A stretch of 64,000 nt of DNA from Paracidovorax sp031843945 (GTDB taxonomy: Bacteria; Pseudomonadota; Gammaproteobacteria; Burkholderiales; Burkholderiaceae_C): NCBI RefSeq assembly GCF_031843945.1, contig NZ_JAVTJJ010000001.1, forward strand, positions 310,001-374,000, written 5' to 3'. Of this stretch, positions 37,014-46,201 are shown in pieces; within the stretch, counting starts at the first letter, position 1; each line of letters starts with the position of its first letter. The translations under genes and the position numbers were made by a program. The notes beneath the pieces are model-generated. The model worked only from the letters and a program-made list of their open reading frames with translations, was not told the DNA's origin and did not search any database.

Positions 37014-38894
37014 CTAAGCGGTCAGCGCGACGATCCGCTCCTCACCCAGCATATCGAGGACTTTCACGGCAACAACTGACCCCACCGGCGGTGCTGCCAA
37101 CTCATAGCGTCCAGCCACAAGGTCTTGCTTCCGCTCGGGCACATCAGCCAGAGTCACGTTGAAAACGGTTCCATCGTGATCCGCGTCAATGAGAATGCAG
37201 TCCACCACTGCACGCCAGTCCGGTATCTGCGCCCGGAAAATGCCTTCTTGCAAGTCCAGCCGCGCGATGATGCTTGGCGAAACCACGTCGGCAATCGTCA
37301 CTACCAGCTTGTCACCCTCACGTTGAGCGCTGGCCTGCACCGACATCGGCTCGTGCTTGATAAAGCCCCCTGCCTTACGGTCAGTACGCAACTCAACCAA
37401 GTGGATTTTGTTGATAGGCCGGTTGTGGTTGTAGTGCTCCACCCATTCGCGTGCCTTGTGCTCCTGCCCCAGGCTCACAACCAACAGGTCGCGCTCTTCC
37501 TCGGGCCGGTTCTTGAGTTCGGTGCGCAGAGCTTCCAAGTCCAGCGGCGTGAGCGGATGGTTCAAGGGGATGATTTTGACCAGCATCTTGCCGCGCGTAC
37601 CGTCAAAGTACGGGTCGGTGCGGGTGCGTGTGATGCCCAGGTGCTCGCATGCCAGCTCCACGGCCTCGTTGTGCTGGATGTGCAGGTCGTAATCGTTCAC
37701 ACGCCAAGTGGCGAACGTCAACTGGCAGGGCGGTGCCGGTTCATCCTCTCGGGAGATCAATTCACCCTGCGATGCACTGACACGGATGCTTCCCTGCTCT
37801 TGCATTACGCCCTGCAGGCGTTTGGCAGTGGTTTGAATTGCGCCCTTATTGATGTCGCATCCGATCCAACGTCGGCCGAGCTTTTGGGCTGCATCTGCCG
37901 TCGTTCCCGAACCAATAAAGCAATCCAAAATCAGGTCTCCAGGATTACTGCAACTACTGATAATCCGTTCCAGTAATTCGATTGGCTTTTGAGTTGGATA
38001 ACCCGTTCTTTCACCCTTGAAGCCAGCAATTATTGACAGGTCCCAGACATCTCTTGTGGGCATTCCCTTGGTTTCTTCTTCGCTGGTAATTTTCCGGGTA
38101 CCAGTACCTTCATCCAAGATTTGAGTCTTACCACCGAATCGCTTCATGTAGCTTTCAGACGCATCCTCATAGGTCTAATGAAAGGTATGAGAGTTGTCAT
38201 TGCTTTTTGTATACCAAAAAATGCTGTCATGCATTTGTTGAAAATTGAGTGAATTCGATGGCCAGCGACGATATGACCAAATGATTTCATTTCTGAAATA
38301 TTTGTTTGCCCCATTGTCCTGACCGAAGACCTCTTCCATTAGCAGCCGCAGCAAATGCCCCTTTGAGGAGTCGCAATGAAGGAAGATACTCCCAGAGTCA
38401 GAGAGCAGCTCTTTCAACATCAATAGCCGCTCGTACATGAACTGCAGATAGTTATCGTTGCTCCAGATGTCGGTGTACTGCACCTGCTCACCCAATGCAT
38501 AGTCTTCACCTTCAACTTTTACAGTCCCTTTGGCACCACGCAACTTCACCGTCCGCACGTAGTCCGCACCACTGTCAAACGGCGGGTCTATGTAGATCAG
38601 CTTGACCTGCCCCCGAAAACCGTTTGCCAGCAGGTGCGCCAAAACCTCCTTGTTATCCCCGTGATACAGCAGGCCGCCTTGCGGCAAGTCCTTGGGCCAC
38701 TTGGACCAGTCGGCTGAACTCGGGGGCAACGGGTGCGCGGCATCTTCCGCACTGAAACGCTCAATATGCTGGGCGGGGAACGCAGTGATATGGCCCAGCG
38801 GCTTCTTGCCTACCCAACTCAACATAGGCCGACCCTTGGCGCGGCCTACCGTTACATTTGTCGGCTTCTTCTTGGTCTTGTCTTGTTCGGTCAT
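37014..38894 (-). pseudogene. mod: Type III DNA methyltransferase (Mod) interrupted by an in-frame TAG
   Basis: A 627-codon reading frame for a beta-class N6-adenine methyltransferase of a type III restriction system, broken by one TAG at 38177-38175. The first part (239 residues) has the catalytic DPPY-like motif LIYIDPPFDSGADY and ends WYTKSNDNSHTFH. The frame resumes without shift as TYEDASESYMKRFGGKTQ and carries the SAM-binding motif DCFIGSGTTADAA. A CAG-to-TAG transition restores a plausible Gln. The break separates the catalytic from the cofactor motif, so activity is unlikely unless suppressed or reassembled. It lies 9 bases after res on the same strand; mod after res is the reverse of the usual order. 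Codon use is less GC-biased than in neighbours, suggesting transfer. Confidence 0.85.
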
Positions 38895-38903
38895 AACGGT
38901 CTA

Positions 38904-41636
38904 TCAGGTGGCCGCAGGTGCGGCGATTACTTTGGCTGTGATGAAGTCCAGCACGGTTTTTTTGCCAGCGTCATGCAGGGCGGTGTCGGCAAACATGACG
39001 TGGTAGCTGAGGCGGTCAGGGTTGAGCTGCTCCCAGCGCTTCAAGGCCACGGCCTTGCGGCCTTCCAGCGTTTGAGCTGCCTCACCCAACGCATGGCGGG
39101 CCATGTCCGCATCAATGTCCGGGCTGAGCTTGTCGTTCTTCACCTCAACCACGAGGTGCTTGCCATCTGCACGGCGCAGCACGAAGTCCGGCGTGTAGGT
39201 GTGCCAGCGCCGATCGTCGCCCAGGTACTCGGCCCGCAGGTCGGTCTTTCCGGCATCGGTGAGGCCGCCCGTGAACCAAAGGCCTTCAATCTGGTGGGGG
39301 TGGGCCTGAAGCAGGCCCAACGTCCAGTCCAGAAACTCGGCTTCGGGGTTGGAGTCGAAGTTGTAGCCCTCATAGTGGAAGCTGCTACGCAGGGCGTGCG
39401 CGGCGTCGGCGGTCTCGTTGGCCGTCTTGTAGAGGTGCTGGTTTTTCTTATCAAAGCTGATGCGGGCGGTATAGACCGGCTTGCCGTTGACCTCGGTTAG
39501 GTCAAAGCCATCAGCCTTGACCAGCGCCACGGCTACCTCGATTTCATCCCATGCCTCTTCGTACTGGTTGCGCTGCGCCTCAATCTGTCGACCCAGGGCA
39601 ACCATGTGGTGGTCGGGCACTTCCTGCGTTTCGTAGACCAGGCGAAGTGCGGCCAGCAGTTCGGTGGTGGGCAGGTGGTGGCACGCGGCAAGGCGGGCGG
39701 CAGCGGTGTAGCAATCCAGCAAGGGAGTGAACGACTCCAGCAGCACGTCTGCGGCATCAAGCCGTTGCATGCGGGTGTCGCCGCTGGCGGTGAGCACAGG
39801 GCTCCACGTCTGAACCACGGGGCCAACGGGTGCAGGCACATCGGGCAAGGTGAATACCAATGGCGCGACATCAGCAGGAACTGCCTTGCGCTGGATGCGA
39901 AGCACGCGCTTCTTGATCAGCAAAGCTGGCAAGTGCGGCTTGTGCAGGTGAATGGTCTTTTCAACCCGCTCGGCCTGCTGGGTGTCCAGCGCCTTGAGGC
40001 TGGTGCCGTAGGTCTCGATCAACTGGTCTTCCAGCGTCTTTTTGTTGCTGGCAGTGAGGTAAACACGGGCGGGCTTGGTATTGCCGGGAACTTGGCGTAG
40101 GCATCGGGTGGCGGCCTGCAGCAAAAAGTTGTTGCTGGTCGCCAACTTGCGCACCAGTGCGCAGGCAAACAGGCTGGGGCAATTCCACCCCTCTGTACCC
40201 ATGTTGACCAGCAGCAACACGCGATGCGGGGCCGCAGGGTCGCGCGCCACGGCTTCAAAGCTGCGCCGGGTCGCCTCGCTGGATTTGTTGTCCACTGCCA
40301 GCAGAGTGTCTGGGCCAATGCCGTGAGCCAGTAGTGCGGATTCGATGCTGGGGCGCAACTCGTCGCGGGTTTCGAGGTTGGGAAAGTACAAGGCCAGGCG
40401 TGCGGGTGCCCCGTCCTCCAGCACAACGGTCCAATAGTCCGTTACGAAGTCATCAATCACGCTCTGCACCATGCGCTCGGCGTCACCGTCCCCTAGCTCC
40501 AGCACCTTGATGCCGTTGGCCAGCTCTTTCAGCACACCATCGCGGATACCCTCGCCCAGCCCGTACCAGACCACCACGTCCCGCAAGGGCTGCCTTTCGA
40601 AGTACGGCGTGCCGGTGGCGTTGATGGTGACGATGAGGTTGGTTTCCTGAGCCAGGTAGTCGATGGTGCGGCGCACCTTCTTGATGCCGTCGTCCTTGAA
40701 TACCAATTCGCCGGATTCTTTGTCCTTCTCCCACTTGCCCAGCAGCTTCTGGCCGTAGGTGTGGTGGGCCTCGTCAGAGAAAACGGCCAGGTGCGGCAAT
40801 GAAGCGATGGCCTGCAGGCGCAGGTTAGCCATGGCCGTAGCCTCTTCGTCCTTCGTGCCCGCGAACAGCCGACTCTGTGCAGCATTGCGCACAGTCGGTT
40901 TCTGGATGCGGATTTTCTCGGTGTTGGTGACGATTACGTTAAAGCTGCTGCCCAAGGTGATGGGAATTTGCTTGTCGCCGTCCCGCGTAAAGGTCAGCTT
41001 CAGGCTAGCCGCGAATGGCTTGTGCAGGCGGGCAGGCAACAGACGCTCAAACGGGATGTCCGCCAGTTCCCGCAGGGCACTGAGGATGGTCTTTCCTGGG
41101 GCAAAGACCAGTGCGTTCTGCACGAACGGCCCGTCCGGGTACTCCAACGCCATGGCGAACTCGGTCGCGACAATGGAGCCCATGAGGATGGTCTTGCCCG
41201 CGCCCATGGCGAGAGCCAGGATGTAGCTGGGGTAGTCCAGTGATATCGTCTCTCGCAGGCTTTCAAGCCCGTGCTTTCGGACAAACGCATTGTCAGAAAG
41301 GATCCGCTCTAACAACGGCTCCAGTCCGCCGCCGTCAACCATCGCCTCCAGTAACTCTGGCGAGGTCAGGCCCATAGCCTCGCGACGATCCTTCGGCTTG
41401 GGAAACAGGGTGGCATAAAGGTCAGGAATGCGCGGAGTATTCAACAGCAAGCGCAGATACCAATATGTTTCCAACGCCCGGAACTGTGCTCGGCGCAAGT
41501 ACCGCAACTGGTCGGCAGCCGGGTCTTCCAGCGCGAAATCCAGAATTTCACCGATAGCGGGGAAGTCTGGACACTCGTATCGGGTCTTGCGCCACTCGTC
41601 GACATGCACTGCCAACGCTTCAAACAGGTGGTTCAT
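38904..41636 (-). CDS. res: Type III restriction enzyme helicase/endonuclease subunit (Res)
   Basis: A 910-residue, apparently intact protein. Its superfamily 2 helicase core has Walker A ALAMGAGKTILMGSIVA (near residue 140), the DEAH-type box FSDEAHHTYG, motif III ATGTPYFE, and a C-terminal helicase half containing NMGTEGWNCPSLFACALV. Near the C-terminus the PD-(D/E)XK nuclease reads TPDFVLRRADG followed by VVEVKNDKL. Type III Res cuts DNA only in complex with Mod, so with mod interrupted the system is predicted silent, which would also spare an unmethylated chromosome. The gene is the promoter-proximal member of a res-mod unit. Confidence 0.9.
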   Translation of the reverse strand: MNHLFEALAVHVDEWRKTRYECPDFPAIGEILDFALEDPAADQLRYLRRAQFRALETYWYLRLLLNTPRIPDLYATLFPKPKDRREAMGLTSPELLEAMVDGGGLEPLLERILSDNAFVRKHGLESLRETISLDYPSYILALAMGAGKTILMGSIVATEFAMALEYPDGPFVQNALVFAPGKTILSALRELADIPFERLLPARLHKPFAASLKLTFTRDGDKQIPITLGSSFNVIVTNTEKIRIQKPTVRNAAQSRLFAGTKDEEATAMANLRLQAIASLPHLAVFSDEAHHTYGQKLLGKWEKDKESGELVFKDDGIKKVRRTIDYLAQETNLIVTINATGTPYFERQPLRDVVVWYGLGEGIRDGVLKELANGIKVLELGDGDAERMVQSVIDDFVTDYWTVVLEDGAPARLALYFPNLETRDELRPSIESALLAHGIGPDTLLAVDNKSSEATRRSFEAVARDPAAPHRVLLLVNMGTEGWNCPSLFACALVRKLATSNNFLLQAATRCLRQVPGNTKPARVYLTASNKKTLEDQLIETYGTSLKALDTQQAERVEKTIHLHKPHLPALLIKKRVLRIQRKAVPADVAPLVFTLPDVPAPVGPVVQTWSPVLTASGDTRMQRLDAADVLLESFTPLLDCYTAAARLAACHHLPTTELLAALRLVYETQEVPDHHMVALGRQIEAQRNQYEEAWDEIEVAVALVKADGFDLTEVNGKPVYTARISFDKKNQHLYKTANETADAAHALRSSFHYEGYNFDSNPEAEFLDWTLGLLQAHPHQIEGLWFTGGLTDAGKTDLRAEYLGDDRRWHTYTPDFVLRRADGKHLVVEVKNDKLSPDIDADMARHALGEAAQTLEGRKAVALKRWEQLNPDRLSYHVMFADTALHDAGKKTVLDFITAKVIAAPAAT

Positions 41637-41862
41637 TCGATTGGTAGGTTTTCTTCGTGTAGTTGAGTATCACACTTGTAAAGGTCTCTTTCGGCCCCCC
41701 TCGCTCCCCATAAATTCGGCTCACCAACCGTGTACTGAGCAGCGTTTCAGGCCTGCAGTGCGCGTCTGAATCCTGACGCAGGGTGAATGCTGTGGTGCCT
41801 GTAAATCGACGCATTTTCCCACCTGGATTTGGGACTGCTAAGGAGCCTGTGCCCCCGCTCTC

Positions 41863-42298
41863 ACCGTACGGCAAATTCTCCCGAAATATCACCTGACTCC
41901 GCGTCGTCTCCACCCCGCTGGTCGGCTCCCGCCCATCCCTCAGATTGGCAAAAATCCGCACGCAGTTCATCACCGCGCCCTGCAGGTTCTGCGTGATGAC
42001 CGCGTCCATCGTCCCGTCGATCAGCAGCGACCGCGTATGCGGCGTGAGGCCGTGGCCGATGAGCACGATCTTGCGATCTCCCCCGGCCTCTTTCAGCGCC
42101 CGGCCAATGCCTTCGGTCCCGCCGCCGATGTTGTAGATGCCCGCCACGTCGTCGTGCTGCTCCAGCTGCGCGCGGGCTTGGGGGTAGTTGCGTTCGGCGT
42201 CGTTCTGGGCTTCGGGGGACACCCACCGCCTGCAGGAGCGAAAACGGCTCTTCAAACAAAAGCAGGAAACCCGCCTCGCGCTCCGCGTAGGCGCGTTA
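41863..42298 (-). pseudogene. Truncated LacI-family regulator remnant
   Basis: Only the C-terminal sugar-binding part survives. One frame gives YAEREAGFLLLFEEPFSLLQ; after a shift near 42220-42230 another frame continues EAQNDAERNYPQARAQLEQH, GIYNIGGGTEGIGRALKEAG and TTRSQVIFRENLPYG. This is the pattern of LacI-type regulators with a periplasmic-binding-protein-like domain. The DNA-binding half is absent, and a stop codon lies just upstream. It borders the restriction locus and probably marks where backbone sequence was lost. Confidence 0.7.
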
Positions 42299-42371
42299 GT
42301 GCTGTGAGCCAACGATCATGCCTACAGAGCGTGGCGTTGACGGCGACTGATGGTGTTGCGGCTCCTCGCGG

Positions 42372-42397
42372 GGCTTCGACAGGCTCAGCCTGAACGG
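42372..42397. repeat. REP-like palindrome
   Basis: GGCTTCGACAGGCTCAGCCT followed by GAACGG is a widely dispersed REP-type sequence of many proteobacterial genomes. One copy is seen here. Confidence 0.7.
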
Positions 42398-42498
42398 TTT
42401 TGGGGGTTGCGAATCTGGGGACTTTGGTAACTGATGCAAATCTGCTTCGTGGACACATGCAAGCCGATCCGGCACATCCGTCCACCTAGTCCAGACGA

Positions 42499-42523
42499 CA
42501 AAAAGCCCGCGCAGGGCGGGCTT
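42499..42523 (-). terminator. Rho-independent terminator of the aspartokinase gene
   Basis: On the minus strand AAGCCCGC and GCGGGCTT pair (42503-42510 with 42516-42523) around a 5-base loop and are followed by a T-tract (complement of 42500-42504). It lies about 80 bases after the aspartokinase stop. The plus strand is less T-rich. Confidence 0.75.
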
Positions 42524-42600
42524 CTTGTTCTGGCATCCAGGCCTGGCGCAAGCGCCTTGTGTGCGCTAAGGCGACGGGCGGCGCGCCTGCCGCGACCTCG

Positions 42601-44022
42601 TCACACGCGTGGAACCGGTGCGCCGGAGTTCACGCACAGCGCCAGGTTCAGCGCCTTGATGGCGGTCTTGTAGTCCTCACGCTCGATCACGAATTGCATG
42701 TTCACCTGCCGCAGGGTTTGCGATACGCAGTTGACGTTGACCTCTGCATCGGCCAGCGCCTGCGCCGCTTTGGCCAGCACGCCCGGGATGCTGATGTTGG
42801 AGCCGATGGCGCAGACGATGGCGCTGGGCTTGACCGTGACGAGTTGGTAGTGGGCTTGCAATTCACCCACCAGATTGCGCGCGGCCTGGTTGTCCCACAC
42901 CAGGTGGGCGATCGAGTTGGCGTTGGTCGCCTTCAGGATGTAGCTCACGCCGTGCTTGCAAAAAATGTCCATCAGTCCAGCGTCGAAGCCCACGGTGCCG
43001 ACCATGCTGGGGTCGTGGATCTCGATCAGCGTGACCTTGTCGGTGCCGGTAACGATCTCCACGCGGGCACGCTCGCCCACAAAGTCTTTGGTGATCAGCG
43101 TGCCGGGGTGGTCGGGCTCGAACGTGTTCTTCAAGCGGATGGGGATGCCGGCCAGCTCCATGGGCTTGGCGGCCTTGGGGTGGATGGCTTCCATGCCCAC
43201 GTCGGCCAGCTGGTCGGCCACGTCGTAGTTGGTGGCGCCCACCACGATGGCGTTTTCCAGGCCCACCAGGTTGGGGTCGGCGGACGACAGATGGAATTCC
43301 TTGTGGATCACGGCCTCGACGGGGCGCACCTCGACCGCGATCTTGCTGAAGGTGACCTCGGAGTAGCCGCGGTCGAACTCGCGCATGATGCCTTCGGTGC
43401 CCTTGGTGTAGCCGGTGGCCACCACCACCTTGTTGCTCAGGTCCAGGCCCTTGAAGCTGTGGGCAATGCGCTCGTCAATGGTCCAGGCCTCGTTGTCGTC
43501 AAAGCCGGCCAGGTCCATCAGCACGGCATTGACGCCGTTGGCCTTGAGGATCTCGACCGAGTTGAATGCGCTGTGCGACTCGCCGATGGAGGCCAGCACT
43601 TCGCGCGCGGCCAGCAGCACATCCTTGCGGCTCAGGTAGCCGCTGGCCAGCACGTGCTGCATGGCGCCCAGGTACTCGCGCGCCTGACCGATACGCTGGT
43701 CGATGAAGGCATCGGCCACGTCCAGCGGCAAGCGCAGATCGGCATAGCCGGCGTTGATCTTTTTGAGGCTGGCTGCCAGGTTGGTCAGCGCATCCTGGTA
43801 GCCGTTGCCTTCGGCAAACAGCGCGTAGATGCCTCGCTCGCCCGTTTTCTTGTGCTCCAGCAGTTGGTTGGTCACGCCCGAATACGCAGACACGACGTAA
43901 ACCCGGCCGTTAATGCGCTGGGGATCGTGCAGCACGATGTGACGCAGCACATCGCCAAAGGCGGTCATGGAAGTGCCGCCGATCTTCTCGACAGAGATCT
44001 TGGAGTTTTGAACGTCTTGCAT
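42601..44022 (-). CDS. Aspartate kinase, ectoine-type (Ask_Ect-like)
   Basis: 473 residues. The N-terminus VEKIGGTSMTAFGDVLRHIV and VYVVSAYSGVTNQLLEHKKT are characteristic of the Ask_Ect branch, which differs from the KFGGTS start of housekeeping LysC. The kinase core includes TGYTKGTEGIMREFDRGYSE. Two ACT-like segments at the C-terminus (VTLIEIHDPSMVGTVGF and VCAIGSNISIPGVLAKAAQA) suggest feedback control. It phosphorylates aspartate for Lys/Thr/Met, or ectoine, precursors. No ectABC genes are nearby, so the ectoine link is by family resemblance only. It is downstream of lpdA on the same strand with a 220-base gap and has its own terminator. Confidence 0.85.
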   Translation of the reverse strand: MQDVQNSKISVEKIGGTSMTAFGDVLRHIVLHDPQRINGRVYVVSAYSGVTNQLLEHKKTGERGIYALFAEGNGYQDALTNLAASLKKINAGYADLRLPLDVADAFIDQRIGQAREYLGAMQHVLASGYLSRKDVLLAAREVLASIGESHSAFNSVEILKANGVNAVLMDLAGFDDNEAWTIDERIAHSFKGLDLSNKVVVATGYTKGTEGIMREFDRGYSEVTFSKIAVEVRPVEAVIHKEFHLSSADPNLVGLENAIVVGATNYDVADQLADVGMEAIHPKAAKPMELAGIPIRLKNTFEPDHPGTLITKDFVGERARVEIVTGTDKVTLIEIHDPSMVGTVGFDAGLMDIFCKHGVSYILKATNANSIAHLVWDNQAARNLVGELQAHYQLVTVKPSAIVCAIGSNISIPGVLAKAAQALADAEVNVNCVSQTLRQVNMQFVIEREDYKTAIKALNLALCVNSGAPVPRV

Positions 44023-44243
44023 GGACAGGCAGAGGGGAGCAAACAAAAGGGAAAGGGCCGGGAAGAGCCGCTGCTCTAGTGAGCACTGCAGCCAACCCGG
44101 TATTTTCCTTTACTTTTTGGGGAGCACCTTGGCGGGCGCCCGACGGGATCGCCCACCCCCAGGGCTGGCGCCGCCGACTTCTGGCCGGCTGCTATGGCGC
44201 TTGTCCTGTTGGGGTTGCCGGCGTCCTGTTGTCGATGGGCTCG

Positions 44244-46106
44244 TTACTTGCGCTGCGGTGGCACGTCGGTGCAACTGCCGTGCGCAATCTCCGCCGCCAT
44301 GCCGATGCTTTCGCCCAGCGTGGGGTGCGGGTGGATCGTCTTGCCGATATCCACCGCGTCCGCGCCCATCTCAATCGCCAGGGCGATCTCGCCGATCATG
44401 TCGCCGGCGTGCGTGCCCACGATGCCGCCGCCCAGGATCTTGCCGTGGCCGTGGGCCTCGGGTGAATCGTCGAAAAGCAGCTTGGTGACGCCTTCGTCGC
44501 GGCCGTTGGCGATGGCGCGGCCGGAGGCGTTCCAGGGGAACAAGCCCTTCTTGACCTTGATGCCCTGCGCCTTGGCCTGGTCTTCGGTCAGGCCCACCCA
44601 TGCCACTTCGGGGTCGGTGTACGCGACGCTCGGGATCACGCGGGCGTTGAAGGCGGCGGATGCCAGCTCCTTGTTGCCCTGGATCTCGCCGGCGATGACC
44701 TCGGCCGCCACGTGCGCCTCATGCACCGCCTTGTGCGCCAGCATCGGCTGGCCCACGACGTCGCCGATGGCGAAGATGTGCGGCACGTTGGTGCGCATCT
44801 GGATGTCGACGTTGATGAAGCCACGGTCGGTGACCGAGACGCCGGCCTTTTCCGCTGCGATCTTCTTGCCGTTGGGCGTGCGGCCCACGGCCTGCAGCAC
44901 CAGGTCGTAGACCTGCGGCGCGGGGGCGGTGCCGCCCTCTTCCGCTGCGGCAAACGTCACCTCGATGCCTTCGGGCGTGGCCTTGGCCCCCACCGTCTTG
45001 GTCTTGAGCATGATGTTGTCGAAGCGCTTGGCGTTCATCTTCTGCCAGATCTTCACCAGGTCGCGGTCGGCGCCCTGCATCAGGCCGTCCATCATCTCGA
45101 CCACATCGAGGCGCGCGCCCAGCGTGGAATACACCGTGCCCATTTCCAGGCCGATGATTCCGCCGCCCAGAATCAGCATGCGCTTGGGAACGCCCTGCAG
45201 CGCCAGCGCGCCGGTGGAGTCGACCACGCGTGGATCGTCGGGCATGAACGGCAGGCGCACGGCCTGCGAGCCGGCGGCGATGATGGCGTTTTTGAAGGCG
45301 ATGACCTTCTTGGCACCGGTCTTTTCCTGCGCGCCGCCGCTGGTTTCTTCCACCTCGAGGTGGTTGGCGCCCACGAAGCTGCCGTAGCCGCGCACGGTGG
45401 TCACCTTGCGCATCTTGGCCATGGCGGCCAGGCCGCCGGTCAGCTTGCCGATGACCTTTTCCTTGTGGCCGCGCAGCGTGTCCACGTTGATCTGCGGCGT
45501 GCCGAAGTCAATGCCGGCATCTTTCAGATGGCTGGCTTCGTCGATCACGGCGGCCACGTGCAGCAGCGCCTTCGATGGGATGCAACCCACGTTCAGGCAC
45601 ACGCCGCCCAGCGTGGCGTAGCGCTCGACGATGACGACCTTCAAGCCCAGGTCGGCCGCGCGGAATGCGGCGCTGTAGCCGCCAGGGCCACCGCCCAGCA
45701 CCACCACATCGCAGTCGATGTCGGCACTGCCGCCGAAGCTGGCTGCTTCTATTTTAGGAGCTGCCGGCGCTTGTGCAACGGGCGCTGGAGCCTGTTTTGA
45801 CTCAGATGTTGGTGCAGATGCCGGTGCAGGTGCAGGTGCTGCAGCTGGGGCCGGCGCAGCGGCTGTGTCGGCAGCCTCCAGCGTCAGCACCACGCCGCCT
45901 TCAGCGATCTTGTCGCCGATCTTCACCTTCACCTCTTTGACCACGCCGGCGTGGCTGGAGGGAATCTCCATCGATGCCTTGTCGGACTCGACGGTGATAA
46001 GGCTTTGCTCCACCTTGATGGTGTCGCCGGGCTTTACCAGCACTTCGATCACGCCCACTTCGGCGAAGTCGCCGATGTCCGGAACCTTGATATCAATTAC
46101 TGCCAT
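44244..46106 (-). CDS. lpdA: Dihydrolipoyl dehydrogenase (E3) with N-terminal lipoyl domain
   Basis: 620 residues. A lipoyl domain (2-75) with the lipoylation lysine in VESDKASMEI is followed by an Ala/Pro-rich linker (about 90-130) and a full E3: FAD-binding VVVLGGGPGGYSAA, redox disulfide GGVCLNVGCIPSK, NAD-binding LILGGGIIGLEMG, and the C-terminal catalytic IHPHPTLGES. It reoxidises dihydrolipoyl-E2 in pyruvate dehydrogenase. Lipoyl-bearing E3 is known in Neisseria and Burkholderiales. Linker residues about 101-119 are encoded by sequence homologous to the dispersed palindromic repeat. ATG 46106 is preceded by AGGAGG. Confidence 0.95.
   Translation of the reverse strand: MAVIDIKVPDIGDFAEVGVIEVLVKPGDTIKVEQSLITVESDKASMEIPSSHAGVVKEVKVKIGDKIAEGGVVLTLEAADTAAAPAPAAAPAPAPASAPTSESKQAPAPVAQAPAAPKIEAASFGGSADIDCDVVVLGGGPGGYSAAFRAADLGLKVVIVERYATLGGVCLNVGCIPSKALLHVAAVIDEASHLKDAGIDFGTPQINVDTLRGHKEKVIGKLTGGLAAMAKMRKVTTVRGYGSFVGANHLEVEETSGGAQEKTGAKKVIAFKNAIIAAGSQAVRLPFMPDDPRVVDSTGALALQGVPKRMLILGGGIIGLEMGTVYSTLGARLDVVEMMDGLMQGADRDLVKIWQKMNAKRFDNIMLKTKTVGAKATPEGIEVTFAAAEEGGTAPAPQVYDLVLQAVGRTPNGKKIAAEKAGVSVTDRGFINVDIQMRTNVPHIFAIGDVVGQPMLAHKAVHEAHVAAEVIAGEIQGNKELASAAFNARVIPSVAYTDPEVAWVGLTEDQAKAQGIKVKKGLFPWNASGRAIANGRDEGVTKLLFDDSPEAHGHGKILGGGIVGTHAGDMIGEIALAIEMGADAVDIGKTIHPHPTLGESIGMAAEIAHGSCTDVPPQRK
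45749..45805. repeat. Coding-embedded relative of the dispersed repeat (lpdA linker)
   Basis: On the plus strand CTATTTTAGGAGCTGCCGGC, GCTTGTGCAACGGGCGCTGG and AGCCTGTTTTGACTCAG align with the repeat pattern (AGCTGC, AGCGCTTGT, AGCGCTAGAGGCC, TTTGA). The left arm is GGCGCTT and the right arm GGGCGCT. On the coding strand it encodes part of the Ala-Pro linker. Confidence 0.65.
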
Positions 46107-46110
46107 ATCG

Positions 46111-46191
46111 TCATGCCTCCTGCCGAGCCGCCTCAAGGGAGGCATGCGCCCCCTTGGGGGGCAGCGAATGAATATGAGCTTGGGGGTTCAT
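46111..46191 (-). CDS. Putative 26-residue small protein between aceF and lpdA
   Basis: An ATG at 46191 follows the aceF stop by ten bases, with an AAAGGAG ribosome binding site formed around that stop. The 26-codon frame begins MNPQAHIHSLPPKGAH, and its TGA lies 4 bases before the lpdA ATG. Its own last codons hold the AGGAGG that serves lpdA, so reading it could couple E2 and E3 translation. It contains the palindrome CCCCCAAGGGGG. I do not recognise a family; it may be a dispersed sequence block rather than a functional peptide. Confidence 0.4.
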   Translation of the reverse strand: MNPQAHIHSLPPKGAHASLEAARQEA

Positions 46192-46201
46192 GCGTGCTCC
46201 T

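Larger units (their letters stand above)
42299..42600. other. Intergenic stretch with REP element and terminator
   Basis: Apart from the REP-like element at 42372-42397 and the terminator at 42499-42523, I see no gene here. It follows the LacI remnant and looks like decayed sequence. Confidence 0.5.

Noticed and set aside
38175..38177. Programmed recoding (readthrough or pyrrolysine) of the mod amber codon
   Set aside because: No pyl genes, stem-loop or stimulatory context is visible; a nonsense mutation is simpler.
42601..46106. An ectoine biosynthesis cluster
   Set aside because: Only the aspartokinase resembles the pathway; the neighbouring genes are pyruvate dehydrogenase subunits.
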